From NCBI GenBank assembly GCA_028874365.1, contig JAPPJZ010000021.1:27468-91467 (forward strand): a DNA stretch of 64,000 bases. Reading direction: 5' to 3'. Below, in pieces: positions 51,513 to 60,117 of this stretch. A model generated the notes under the pieces. It was not told where the DNA came from, did not search any database, and was given only the letters and a program-made list of their open reading frames with translations. Each line of letters opens with the position of its first letter. Within the stretch, counting starts at the first letter, position 1. This DNA comes from Chloroflexota bacterium (GTDB lineage: Bacteria > Chloroflexota > Dehalococcoidia > Bin125). The position numbers were made by a program, and so were the translations under genes.

Positions 51513-52241
51513 ATGACAGCGCGCCCCGTAGTGGTCTCCTGGTCGTCCGGAAAGGACTCAGCCTGGGCGCTGCACATCCTGCGACAACAGCCAGATCAGT
51601 ACGACGTACGCGGCATATTCACCACCGTCACGCCTCACTTCGATCGCGTCGCCATCCAGGCGACGCCGCGTCGAGTTCTAAGAGTTCAAGCCCAACGGCT
51701 GGGCCTACCGCTCTACGAGATTCCGATCCCCTATCCCTGTCCGAACGAGGCCTACGAGGCCGCAATGTCGGAGTTTCTCCAACAGGTTCGAAATTTGCCG
51801 TCCGACCTGACTGCCGACACCCTCGCCTTCGGCGACCTCTTTCTTGAGGACATTCGCGAGTATCGCGAGGCGAGCCTCAGCGGCACCGGCTTCGAGGCCA
51901 TCTTCCCAGTGTGGGGTCTTCCCACCGACGAGCTCGCTCAGACCATGTTGGATTCCGGTCTGAACGCGATCGTGACGGCGGTGAGCCCGACATCGAACCT
52001 CGATCGCAGTTTCGCCGGTCGTTGGTTCGACCAATCGTTCCTCGACGATCTGCCCGAGGGAACCGACCCGTTGGGCGAACACGGTGAGTTTCACACGTGC
52101 GTGGTGGATGGTCCGATGTTTGACCAGCCGATTGCGGCGCGACCCGGTGCGATCGTCGGTCGCCCGGTCAGTCGCAACCACGACGGGTCCGGCGGAACCA
52201 TAACCGCCTGGTACGCAGACGTCGAGTTGCTTGACGATTAG
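51513..52241 (+). CDS. Dph6/diphthine-ammonia ligase-like PP-loop ATPase
   Basis: 242 residues. N-terminal PP-loop SWSSGKDSAWAL, central GDLFLEDIREYRE, and C-terminal GEHGEFHTCVVDGP, a variant of the GENGEFHTFV box. Enzymes of this group adenylate a carboxylate and add ammonia; bacterial members lack diphthamide and their substrate is unknown. Overlaps the dehydrogenase gene tail to tail by four bases. Confidence 0.87.
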   Translation: MTARPVVVSWSSGKDSAWALHILRQQPDQYDVRGIFTTVTPHFDRVAIQATPRRVLRVQAQRLGLPLYEIPIPYPCPNEAYEAAMSEFLQQVRNLPSDLTADTLAFGDLFLEDIREYREASLSGTGFEAIFPVWGLPTDELAQTMLDSGLNAIVTAVSPTSNLDRSFAGRWFDQSFLDDLPEGTDPLGEHGEFHTCVVDGPMFDQPIAARPGAIVGRPVSRNHDGSGGTITAWYADVELLDD

Positions 52242-53236
52242 CGGTCTGGGTGCGGCGTCAGCGAGACCTTGTCGAGTACAGCCTTGTTGACGACCGAACG
52301 AGGCAGGTAGCCCTGGAGTACGTCGGCGGCCGCTTCACCAACTCGTTGGAGCAGGAGAGGCATCGAGGCCTCGGAGTAGAAGGCGGAGTGGGGCGTGGCG
52401 ATGACGTTGTCGAACTCGAGCAACGGGTGGTCCTTGTGCACCGGTTCGGGATCCCAGACGTCGACGCCCGCGCCGGCAATCTGCCCGTTCTTGAGCGCGT
52501 CGTACAGCGCCTGTTCGCTGACCACGCCGCCTCTGCAGGTGGTGATCAGGTAGGCCGTCGGCTTCATCAGCGCCAACTGATCGGCTCCGACGATTCCTCT
52601 CGTCTCGGGGCTCAACGGTGGATGGACCGAAACATAGTCAGCCTGCATGACCTCTTCGAGTGAGGTCAGGCGCACCCCAGCGGCCTCGGCCACAGCGGGG
52701 TCCTGATACGGGTCGTAGGCGATCACATCCAGCCCGAAGGCCTGCGCACGAATCGCGGCCTGTTGCGCGATGTGGCCGAACGCGACGAGGCCCAGCGTCT
52801 CCCCGTAGAGCGGCCCCGACGGTCCGAGCGGGACGCGGTCTCCTGCGCGCGCGGCGTCGTTGTGGGCGATCAACTTGCGGTTGAGAGCGAGCAGCAGTGA
52901 GATCGCGTGCGTGGCGACCTCGTTGATGCAGTAGTCGGTGATGTTGCAAACGACGATGCCGTAGTCGACCGCGGTCTGCCAGTCGATGTTGTCGAAGCCG
53001 ATGCCGTAGCGCACCACGACCTTAAGGTTGGGCGCCGCGTCGAAGATGTCCTTGCCTACGTGGCGATAGCCACAGATGATCCCATCGGCGTCGGTGACGT
53101 TGGGCGGGATGTTCTCTTGCTGTTCCAGGCTCAGAGCGACCAACTCGGCGTCGGCCTTGGCCAGTTGCTCGGCTTCGGCCACGTGCGGCTGCCGCTCCGG
53201 GCGGGAATCGATGTGATACACCTTGAACTTCGCCAT
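52238..53236 (-). CDS. D-2-hydroxyacid dehydrogenase with altered Rossmann motif
   Basis: 332 residues with GGAGGAG before the ATG. Catalytic Arg (TTCRGG), Glu (DVWDPEPV) and His (TPHSAF) are present. The NAD motif GxGxxG reads AFGHIA, with Ala at the first and third Gly positions; the rest of the domain (GLDVIAYDPY) is normal. It should reduce a 2-oxoacid or oxidise a D-2-hydroxyacid. Last gene of an operon with the CoA-transferase at 53624. Confidence 0.9.
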   Translation of the reverse strand: MAKFKVYHIDSRPERQPHVAEAEQLAKADAELVALSLEQQENIPPNVTDADGIICGYRHVGKDIFDAAPNLKVVVRYGIGFDNIDWQTAVDYGIVVCNITDYCINEVATHAISLLLALNRKLIAHNDAARAGDRVPLGPSGPLYGETLGLVAFGHIAQQAAIRAQAFGLDVIAYDPYQDPAVAEAAGVRLTSLEEVMQADYVSVHPPLSPETRGIVGADQLALMKPTAYLITTCRGGVVSEQALYDALKNGQIAGAGVDVWDPEPVHKDHPLLEFDNVIATPHSAFYSEASMPLLLQRVGEAAADVLQGYLPRSVVNKAVLDKVSLTPHPDR

Positions 53237-53262
53237 TGAAACTCCTCCAACACAGAACGTGT

Positions 53263-53622
53263 CTACAGCCAGGTTTGAATTCGTGAACGCGGCACAGCGG
53301 GGATGACCGTCTTCAGCCGCCGACCGTCAGGGGTGAGCGTAAACGACATCTGCTTTCCGGGCTCCAGTTCGGGATGCAAGATGCGGTTGATCAGCCGAAA
53401 CGACTCGAAGCGGATCAGCGAGAGCCGTACTTGCTGCCCATTCGCGGTCGGGCGTGCGACGAGCACGGCGTCGACCAGTTCGTCGAATGACGCTTGCTCG
53501 ACGAGCAGCAGGTGCTGCACGATGAGCTGCTCGACTACATCGAGCTCGATCTCGATCGGTTCCGGGCGCAGGCGCCGCTCGAGCGTGGCCCGAGCCTTCG
53601 CGAGTTGAGACCTGAACGACAT
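53263..53622 (-). CDS. Small unknown protein coupled to a CoA-transferase
   Basis: 119 residues from ATG 53622, one base after the CoA-transferase stop (TGAAATG). Sequence is rich in Leu/Val/Arg (VEQLIVQHLLLVEQASFDEL; VRLSLIRFESFRLINRILHPEL, each part under a family I do not recognise). No signal or membrane helix. The close stop-start spacing points to reinitiation and a role with the CoA-transferase or its neighbours, function unknown. Confidence 0.6.
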   Translation of the reverse strand: MSFRSQLAKARATLERRLRPEPIEIELDVVEQLIVQHLLLVEQASFDELVDAVLVARPTANGQQVRLSLIRFESFRLINRILHPELEPGKQMSFTLTPDGRRLKTVIPAVPRSRIQTWL

Positions 53623-53623
53623 T

Positions 53624-54877
53624 TCAGGCGCTGAGGTAGGCAGCGATGTCAGGGCCACCCTCGGTGAGCACGATGCCGGCCTCAGCCAGCACCGAGGTCT
53701 GTTCCTCGGGAATGCCCAACCACTCTTCCAGCACCGCGCAGGTGTCCTGTCCGAACGCCGGGGCGTATCCGTAGACCCGACCCGGCGTGCGCGACAGCTT
53801 GAGCGGTGATGCCGCCATCGTCACGTCGCCGGCGATTGGGTGGTGAACGGTGGTGATCATTTCACGAGCGGCGATCTGCTCTTGTTGAACGGCCTGGCCG
53901 ATCGTGTTGAGCGGGCCGATGGGGATGTTGTACGGCTCCAGGGTTGTCACCCAGTGGTCGGTCGTCTGCTTCTTCGTGGCTTCGAACAGCAACGGCTCCA
54001 ACTCCGCGTGGTTCTCGGTTCGATTGAACGAGGTCTCGAAGCGGGGATCGCCGACCAGTTCCGGCAACCCCAGTTCGGCGCAGAACAGCTCCCACTGGTT
54101 CTCGACACCCCAGGAGAGTGCGACGACCATCCAACCGTCGGCGGTCGGAAACGCCTGGAAGGGTGTTGCCGATGGATGGCGGGTACCGAGCGGTCCGGGT
54201 TCCTTGCCGGTGGAGAAGTATCGTGCGACCGCGTTCTCCAGGATCGAAATCTGGCAGTCGAGCATCGAGATGTCAACGGACTGGCCGTGTCCACTCATGT
54301 CGCGCTCCCGCAGCGCAGCCAGGATGCCGATGGCGGTGTAGAAGCCGCCGCAGATGTCGCCGATCGAGGTGCCCGGCCTGGCCGGAGGCTCGTCGGGATA
54401 GCCGGTGATGCTCATCACACCGCCCATGCCCTGGACGATGATGTCGAGCGCCGGCTTGTTGCGCAGCGGTCCGGTCTGGCCGAAACCTGATGTGGAGGCG
54501 AAGATCAGTCGCGGGTTGCGCTCCAGTAGGGCGTCGGGACCGATGCCGAGCTTGTCCATGACGCCCGGAGTGAAGTTCTCCATCACGACATCGGCCTGGT
54601 CGACGAGGCGAAGGAAGAGGTCGCGGCCTTCGTCGGAGCGCAGGTCGATCGAGATACTGCGCTTGCCCCGGTTGACGGATTGGAAGTACATGGACTCGTT
54701 GTTGACGAACGGTCCGGTCGTTCGCGCCACGTCGCCGTGTGGAGGTCGTTCAACTTTGACCACCTCCGCGCCGAGGTCGCAAAGGATCATCGCCGCGTAG
54801 GGTCCGGCCAGCACCCAAGTCAGGTCGAGAACGCGGATGCCGGCGAGCGGCCCGCTTGGATGGACACTGTTGGTCAT
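53624..54877 (-). CDS. CaiB/BaiF CoA-transferase, stand-alone with catalytic Asp
   Basis: 417 residues with GGAG five bases before the ATG. GIRVLDLTWVLAGPYAAMIL, GADVVKVERPPHGD-like GAEVVKVERPPHGD, and the catalytic Asp174 (SIGDICGGF), 25 residues before the Q of GHGQ. Unlike the island pairs it has no Asp-less partner, so it is likely a normal homodimer. It lies between two D-2-hydroxyacid dehydrogenases, which suggests that a hydroxyacid or its 2-oxo form is a CoA acceptor. Confidence 0.92.
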   Translation of the reverse strand: MTNSVHPSGPLAGIRVLDLTWVLAGPYAAMILCDLGAEVVKVERPPHGDVARTTGPFVNNESMYFQSVNRGKRSISIDLRSDEGRDLFLRLVDQADVVMENFTPGVMDKLGIGPDALLERNPRLIFASTSGFGQTGPLRNKPALDIIVQGMGGVMSITGYPDEPPARPGTSIGDICGGFYTAIGILAALRERDMSGHGQSVDISMLDCQISILENAVARYFSTGKEPGPLGTRHPSATPFQAFPTADGWMVVALSWGVENQWELFCAELGLPELVGDPRFETSFNRTENHAELEPLLFEATKKQTTDHWVTTLEPYNIPIGPLNTIGQAVQQEQIAAREMITTVHHPIAGDVTMAASPLKLSRTPGRVYGYAPAFGQDTCAVLEEWLGIPEEQTSVLAEAGIVLTEGGPDIAAYLSA

Positions 54878-54885
54878 GTCGGCTC

Positions 54886-55887
54886 CTAGACGTCCCCGAT
54901 GCTGGGATCGGAGAGTTCGATGTCAGTGACGACCCACTCCAGCGGCTCGCCGGCCGCGAGATGGGCCAGGTTGGTGAAGAAGAACTCCGCCGTGCGCATG
55001 TACGACGAATCGACGTGACAGGAATCGTGAGGCGTGATTCGGCAGTTGGGCAGGTCCCAGAGCGGTGAGTCAGGAGTGAGCGGTTCGAGCGGCGCGACAT
55101 CGAGGACCGCGCCCGCAATTCGCCCGGATTCCAGAGCCGCTCCAAGGGCGTCGACATTGACGACTCGGCCGCGAGCGACGTTGATCAGCAGGGCGTGGGG
55201 TTGCATGGCGGCGAGGGCGTCTGCTTCGATCAAGTTCAGCGTCTCGTCGGTGAGTGGGCAGCAGAGCACGACATAATCGCTGGCGGCAAGCAGGTCGTGG
55301 AGGCGGCCAGGAGGGAAGTGCTGGTCGAGATTGGCGTCGTTCGGTTGTCGGCGCTTGGTGGCGAGGGTTCGCATGTCGAACGCCTTGGCGAGCCTGGCGC
55401 AGGCTTCTCCGATTCCGCCGTAGCCGACGATGCCCAGGGTCTGGCCGGCGAGTTCGACCGACTCGAGCGGGGTCCAGGCGCGCTCGGCGTGGTGGGAGGC
55501 GTGCTGCGGCAACCGCTTGGCGTGGCTGAGGATGTAGGCGAAGACGTACTCGCCGATCGGCCCGGCGTGGACGCCGGGCGCGTTGGTCACGATCGAGCCG
55601 GACTCGAGCAGCGTCGCGTAGACAGTGTGGTCGACCCCCGTGCTGGCGGTCTGAAGCCAACCTGGAGGCGAGTTCTCGAGCAGCTCGACAATCGCGCCGA
55701 CGGAGTCTTCGAGGTAGTACAGGTCTTCGGAGAAGAAGAACGCATCGAGCCCGGACGGATCCGCCGACCAGCTTCCGTCCGTGTGGAGCAGGACTATCTC
55801 AGCGCTGGGGACGATGTCGCGCAGCCGGGCGCCGGCGCGCTCGTTCAACTCGGTGGTCACACCGACGCGCAAGGTCGTGTCGGCCAT
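54886..55887 (-). CDS. D-2-hydroxyacid dehydrogenase
   Basis: 333 residues from ATG 55887, five bases after GGAGG. NAD motif GIVGYGGIG, catalytic Arg (NVARGRVVNV), Glu region (LDVAPLEPL) and His (ITPHDSCH). First gene of the operon that continues with the CoA-transferase eight bases later. Different from the second dehydrogenase at 52238 in length and NAD motif, so not a recent copy. Confidence 0.9.
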   Translation of the reverse strand: MADTTLRVGVTTELNERAGARLRDIVPSAEIVLLHTDGSWSADPSGLDAFFFSEDLYYLEDSVGAIVELLENSPPGWLQTASTGVDHTVYATLLESGSIVTNAPGVHAGPIGEYVFAYILSHAKRLPQHASHHAERAWTPLESVELAGQTLGIVGYGGIGEACARLAKAFDMRTLATKRRQPNDANLDQHFPPGRLHDLLAASDYVVLCCPLTDETLNLIEADALAAMQPHALLINVARGRVVNVDALGAALESGRIAGAVLDVAPLEPLTPDSPLWDLPNCRITPHDSCHVDSSYMRTAEFFFTNLAHLAAGEPLEWVVTDIELSDPSIGDV

Positions 55888-55952
55888 GGCGCCTCCGCGG
55901 GTTGTGTTGCCAACTCGGGCGGTCAAGTTCTAGCGGTAGGGTAGTGGCGTTC

Positions 55953-57281
55953 ATGAGCCGGCCACCGCAGCAGCAAGAGCGACTGTTACTGAGACGCCGT
56001 CAACGTCTGCCGCGAGTGCTGTATTCGCGCCCGTTCAGACGTGTCTTCGCGGGTTGGTGGATTGCGGCTGCCGCGTCGATGTCTTCGTTTGCGGCGGTCA
56101 CGTTCTTCAATCCGGTCCTGGGGGCGATCACCCCTGATCTGCAAGCCGCGTACGGGTGGAGTACGGCCTCGATCGGTTTGACGATGGTGATTGGCGGGGT
56201 CGGTGGCGGTGTGATCGCGACGTTCGTCGGGCCGATCGCGGACCGTCATGGGGCGCGCTGGTTGTTGTTCGGATCGGTCGGGATGGTGGCGGGACTGCTG
56301 GTCTCGCTGGGGTTCGTAACTGAACTCTGGCAGTTCCTGCTGATCTGGGGTGTCGGCCGCGGGATCACGGTGGCGGTGATCGACATTGCCGTGGTGGTGG
56401 TGATCGCGAACTGGTTTATCCAGCGGCGCGGCTCGGCGATGGGGCTGACGATGGTGGGCACGCGGGGCGGGATGATGATCTCCCCGCTGGTGATCTCGGC
56501 CGGCCTGCGGCTCGGCGGCCTGCGCGAGGCATTCCTGCTGATGGCGCTGCTGGTGATCGTCGTCGGCTGGATACCGTCGCTGATCCTGCGACGCCGACCC
56601 GAGGATGTCGGCCTACGACCGGACGGCCGTCGGTCCAGAGCGTCCGTCGCGACTTCCGGGGCGGACCCAGTCCCGTTGTCGGATCCGGACTGGACCGTTC
56701 GCGAAGCGATGCGCACGCGGGCGTTCTGGCTGCTGCTGTTCGGCACGACGATTCTGATGGCGGTCAGCGGGTCGGTGAACTTCACCTTCGTCTCGCACAT
56801 GACGCAGAACGGGATCGATGCCGACACGGCGCGCAGCGCCCTGGCGCTGTGGGCGGGGATGGGGATCATCGGCGGGGTGCTGGGCGGCGAGTTGCGTCAG
56901 CGTCTAGCGGTGCGTTACTCGCTGCCGCTGGTCATTCTGATCACGACCAGCGCGCTGGTCTGGTTTGTGTTGACCGACAGCGTGTGGATGGCGTTCGTCT
57001 TCGCCGTCTGGCATGGACTCGCGTTCGGGGCGCAGCTTCCACTCAACCGGATCTCGTTCCCCGACTACTTCGGCCGCTACTCGGTGGGGCGGATTCGCTC
57101 GGTGACCGCGCCGCCCCAGCTGCTGATCAATGCGTTCGGGCCATTTGTGTCGGGCCTGGTGATCGACAGCCGGGGGTCGTACGACCTGATCTATGTGGTG
57201 TTCGTCGGGTTGCTGCTGAGCGCGGCCGTGAGTGTGCTGCTGGCCCGGCATCCGGAGGCGCCGGTACGCGTGGGCGCGTGA
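55953..57281 (+). CDS. MFS transporter, monocarboxylate/OFA-like
   Basis: 442 residues from ATG 55953. About 12 helices; the first half has GWSTASIGLTMVIGG and GPIADRHGARW, typical of OFA/monocarboxylate-type carriers. An Arg-rich N-terminal lead (LLLRRRQRLPRVLYSRPFRR) precedes helix 1. Organic-acid uptake would suit the neighbouring operon, but the substrate is not shown. TAGGGT lies ten bases before the ATG without a ribosome site. Confidence 0.87.
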   Translation: MSRPPQQQERLLLRRRQRLPRVLYSRPFRRVFAGWWIAAAASMSSFAAVTFFNPVLGAITPDLQAAYGWSTASIGLTMVIGGVGGGVIATFVGPIADRHGARWLLFGSVGMVAGLLVSLGFVTELWQFLLIWGVGRGITVAVIDIAVVVVIANWFIQRRGSAMGLTMVGTRGGMMISPLVISAGLRLGGLREAFLLMALLVIVVGWIPSLILRRRPEDVGLRPDGRRSRASVATSGADPVPLSDPDWTVREAMRTRAFWLLLFGTTILMAVSGSVNFTFVSHMTQNGIDADTARSALALWAGMGIIGGVLGGELRQRLAVRYSLPLVILITTSALVWFVLTDSVWMAFVFAVWHGLAFGAQLPLNRISFPDYFGRYSVGRIRSVTAPPQLLINAFGPFVSGLVIDSRGSYDLIYVVFVGLLLSAAVSVLLARHPEAPVRVGA

Positions 57282-57302
57282 CCGGTATCGCAGCGAACCG
57301 AC

Positions 57303-57325
57303 GGGGCGGCCACGGAGGCCGCCCC
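57303..57325. terminator. Palindrome between convergent genes, likely bidirectional terminator or REP-like element
   Basis: GGGGCGGCC (57303-57311) and GGCCGCCCC (57317-57325) form a perfect 9-bp GC stem with loop ACGGA, between the ends of the MFS and thiolase genes. No U-run follows on either strand. Confidence 0.55.
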
Positions 57326-57349
57326 TACAGGTGTTGCCGACGATCAGGT

Positions 57350-58552
57350 CTAGGCGTTCGAGAGGATGATCGTCCCGGCTGAGGCGAACATGCCGCCTGG
57401 GCCGTGGGCCATGCTGACGTTGACGTCGGGGACCTGGCGGTCGCCGCACTCGCCGCGAAGCTGGCGGACGGATTCGATGATCGCGAACATGCCGTACATG
57501 CCGGTGTGGCAGTAGGAGAGGCCGCCGCCGTTGGTGTTCATCGGGAAGTCACCGCCGGGGCCGGACTTGTAGATGACCTCGCCGTCGGGGCCGGTCTTGG
57601 TCTCGGCGAAGAACGGTCCGCCCTCGCCCTTGGGCACGAAGCCCAGGTCCTCGGCGGCCATCAGCGGGGTGAAGGTGAAGGCGTCGTAGAACATGCAGTG
57701 GTCGATGTCCTGCGGGCCGAGGCCGGCGCTCTTGTAAGCGGCTTCACCGGAGATGCGGTAGCCGTCGGCGGTGGTCTGGTCGCGCATCTGCGAGACCATC
57801 CAGTGCGCCGCGGCTTCGCCCGCGCCGAGCACGTAGACCGGATCCTTGGCGAAGTCCTTCGCCCGTTCCTCGGAGACGAGGACGAGCGCCCCACCGCCGT
57901 CCGCGACGACGCAGCAGTCGAGCAGGTTGAAGGGGTAGCAGATCATGCGCGAGTTGAGCACGTCTTGCGGCGTGATTGGTCCGCCGCCGCGTTCGGGCGC
58001 TCGACGGTGGCTGCCCATCATGGCCATCGGGTTGAGGTTGGCCCAGGCGCGGGTGGCGGCGGCGATGTGGGCGAGGTGTTCCTTGGTCGTGCCGTACTCG
58101 TGGAAGTGGCGCAGCACCGGGATTGAGAACGTAGTCGGCGCGCCGCCAATGGCGAAGGGAGCCTCGTACTGTCCGCCCGGAGAGGCGGAGCCGCCGCCGC
58201 GCGGCATGTCGACGCCCGAGCGTCCACTCTCACCGTGGGTGACGAGGGCGACGTCGCAGTAGCCGGCCATGATCGCGGCGACCGCGTGGCGGACGTGAAT
58301 CATGAACGAGCAGCCGCCGACCGAGGTGCCGTCGACGTAGCGGGGCTGGATGCCGAGGTACTCGGCGACTTCGTTGGGGATGGCGCCGGCGCAGAGCAGG
58401 CCGTCGACGTCGGCCAGCGACATGCCGGCGTCGTCGAGGGCATTCTTGGCCGACTGCGCGTGCAGCGCGAGCCGAGACATGTGCGGAAGCTGGCCCAGGT
58501 CGTCGGTCTCGGCGGCGCCGACGATCGCGACCTTGTGTCGAATCTGATCCAT
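57350..58552 (-). CDS. Thiolase-family (SCP2-type) acyl-CoA acetyltransferase
   Basis: 400 residues with GGAG before the ATG. Thiolase fold with the active Cys segment TSVGGCSFMIHVRHA, DCCVVADGGGALVLVS and the His motif SMAHGPGGMFAS. SCP2-type thiolases that pair with a DUF35 protein make or break C-C bonds of CoA thioesters. The DUF35 gene lies just upstream in the same direction, separated by the palindromic repeat. Confidence 0.9.
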   Translation of the reverse strand: MDQIRHKVAIVGAAETDDLGQLPHMSRLALHAQSAKNALDDAGMSLADVDGLLCAGAIPNEVAEYLGIQPRYVDGTSVGGCSFMIHVRHAVAAIMAGYCDVALVTHGESGRSGVDMPRGGGSASPGGQYEAPFAIGGAPTTFSIPVLRHFHEYGTTKEHLAHIAAATRAWANLNPMAMMGSHRRAPERGGGPITPQDVLNSRMICYPFNLLDCCVVADGGGALVLVSEERAKDFAKDPVYVLGAGEAAAHWMVSQMRDQTTADGYRISGEAAYKSAGLGPQDIDHCMFYDAFTFTPLMAAEDLGFVPKGEGGPFFAETKTGPDGEVIYKSGPGGDFPMNTNGGGLSYCHTGMYGMFAIIESVRQLRGECGDRQVPDVNVSMAHGPGGMFASAGTIILSNA

Positions 58553-58609
58553 GAGTGATCTCCGTTTCAGACGGTCTTCAGGTTGGCAGTGAGGAGAGGA
58601 ATCCCAGGA

Positions 58610-58649
58610 CCCTCACCCTTACCCTCTCCCATAGGGAGAGGGGATTAGG
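58610..58649. repeat. Dispersed palindromic repeat, copy 2
   Basis: CCCTCACCCTTA, then stem CCCTCTCCC (58622-58630), loop ATA, GGGAGAGGG (58634-58642), then GGATTAGG. It lies between the DUF35 and thiolase genes. The DUF35 stop TAA (58647-58645) is part of the repeat. Confidence 0.85.
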
Positions 58650-59061
58650 CCGGCTTGAACTTGGGGAGGGTGATTTCGTCGGTCACATCGTCGTAGACGA
58701 TCTCGACATCCATATCGACCTCGGTCGAGTACGGGTCGTCGATGATCAGGTTCGACATCATTCGCGGGCCCTCTTCGAGTTCAATCACCGCGATGACGTA
58801 GGGAGGCGGGTTGTCTTCCGTGTTGTAGGGCGGGATCGGCTGGTGGGAGATGACGTAAGTGTGGACCTTGCCTTTGCCGGAGGCCTGGGTCCACTTGATA
58901 TCCCAGTTGAAGCACGCGGGCGTCGGGCAAAACGGACGCGGATAGAAGTGTGGACCGCAGTCGTCGCAGGTGGGCAGCATCAGTTTGTGCTCTTTGAGAC
59001 CGTCCCAATAGGGCTGCGATTCAGGCGTGGGCGTGGGCAGCCTGCCGGCGTAATCGGCCAT
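58645..59061 (-). CDS. DUF35 OB-fold / zinc-ribbon partner of the thiolase
   Basis: 138 residues. An N-terminal zinc ribbon (CDDCG ... CPTPAC) is followed by an OB-fold (GKGKVHTYVISHQP, VIAVIELEEGP). Such proteins bind next to SCP2 thiolases and hold the acyl-CoA. The direction and position directly upstream of the thiolase fit. The stop codon lies in the palindromic repeat. Confidence 0.88.
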   Translation of the reverse strand: MADYAGRLPTPTPESQPYWDGLKEHKLMLPTCDDCGPHFYPRPFCPTPACFNWDIKWTQASGKGKVHTYVISHQPIPPYNTEDNPPPYVIAVIELEEGPRMMSNLIIDDPYSTEVDMDVEIVYDDVTDEITLPKFKPA

Positions 59062-59123
59062 CCTGTGCTCCTTTACGTGTGTTCGTGGTTGTCCAACGCG
59101 ATGCTACACGACATCCCCGGGAG

Positions 59124-59744
59124 TCAGCGTGGCGAGGACTCCCGCTCGATCCACGACAGTTCCAGCTCAGACTTGCGTGCGGTCCAGGCGGGAACGCGTT
59201 GCCGACGCTGGCGCGCGATCTCCGCCATTACGACGGCGGCGGCAACGGAGACGTTGAGCGACTGTACGAAGCCGACCATCGGAACGATGATCCCGGCGTC
59301 GGCCAGAGCGACCATCTCGGCGGAGCATCCCGCATGTTCGTTACCCAGCACGATTGCCGACGGTCCGCTGAAGTCGACATCGAGATAGTCCTGCGCGTCA
59401 TCCCTCAGTGCCGTCGCGTAGACGGTGATTCCTTCCTCGTGGAGAGCCGACACGCACCCTTCGGCTGAATCGAACCGATCGATCTGCAGCCACTTCTGGA
59501 CCTTGGCCGCGACGCCGCTGGAGATCTCGGGAAACTCCTGATCTGTATAGACCAGAGCGATCCGTCCAACACCGAAGGCGTCGCAACTACGCAGGATGGC
59601 CGAGGCGTTGTGAGCGTCGTGGATGTTCTCGAGGACCACGACGAGATCGTCGTGGCGACGTTCGAGGACTTCTCGCATCCGGGCGAGTCGGCGATCGGTG
59701 ATAGGCCGTTCACCCTGTTGGGCGGGGTCGGTCGAACTGTTCAA
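59124..59744 (-). CDS. trmH: TrmH-type tRNA/rRNA 2'-O-ribose methyltransferase
   Basis: 206 residues starting with TTG 59744, eight bases after AAAGGG; the first ATG (59678) would cut off the N-terminal helix of the family. SpoU motifs: NIHDAHNASAILRSCDAFGVG, IVLGNEHAGCS, VPMVGFVQSLNVSVAAAVVM (given in part). It should methylate G18 of tRNA. A long leader with a 10-bp repeat and a predicted promoter at 60022-60051 lie upstream. Confidence 0.9.
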   Translation of the reverse strand: MNSSTDPAQQGERPITDRRLARMREVLERRHDDLVVVLENIHDAHNASAILRSCDAFGVGRIALVYTDQEFPEISSGVAAKVQKWLQIDRFDSAEGCVSALHEEGITVYATALRDDAQDYLDVDFSGPSAIVLGNEHAGCSAEMVALADAGIIVPMVGFVQSLNVSVAAAVVMAEIARQRRQRVPAWTARKSELELSWIERESSPR

Positions 59745-59849
59745 TCGGCGGGCCCTTTCAGGTGTTTCGGAAACTTCTTTTTTCAGGCGAGGAACGGGGA
59801 CGATCTCCAGCGTATTGCTGAATATCGTGGGTTTGGAGTTTCAGGTCTT

Positions 59850-59925
59850 TTCGGGTTTCTTTCGGGTTCTTTCAGTCGGATCCTGTTCGGTGTTGTTCGG
59901 ATCTGTTCGGTCCCGTTCGATCTTG
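59850..59925. repeat. 10-bp periodic repeat in the probable trmH leader
   Basis: TTCGGTGTTG, TTCGGATCTG, TTCGGTCCCG and TTCGATCTTG follow with a period of exactly ten bases at 59886-59925; more degenerate TTCGG units at 59850, 59861 and 59876 continue leftward. On the trmH strand each unit reads as NNNNNCCGAA. Confidence 0.7.
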
Positions 59926-60021
59926 AGCGGCCGTTGTCCACTGCCAAGTCCGGGAGGTCGGGTCGGGGCGAACGGTGCATTGTCTGTCTCTCAGCCGCTG
60001 GGAAGCGGACGTATGCGCCAT

Positions 60022-60051
60022 CATATACGTACATACGTGCGGGTAGGGCAA
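60022..60051 (-). promoter_or_regulatory. Predicted promoter for trmH with long leader
   Basis: On the minus strand TTGCCC (60051-60046) and TATATG (60027-60022) are 18 bases apart; TATGAT two bases further is an alternative -10. The transcript would have about 270 bases before the TTG start. Confidence 0.4.
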
Positions 60052-60117
60052 GCGATGTTGCGTCGGCGACAGATGGGGTTCGGGGCGTGGGGAGCCGTGC
60101 AGGATTTGAGTTGCGGA

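Noticed and set aside
59783..60034. 83-residue minus-strand frame covering the 10-bp repeat, possible leader peptide
   Set aside because: Its first ATG is upstream of the predicted transcript start and no ribosome site is present.
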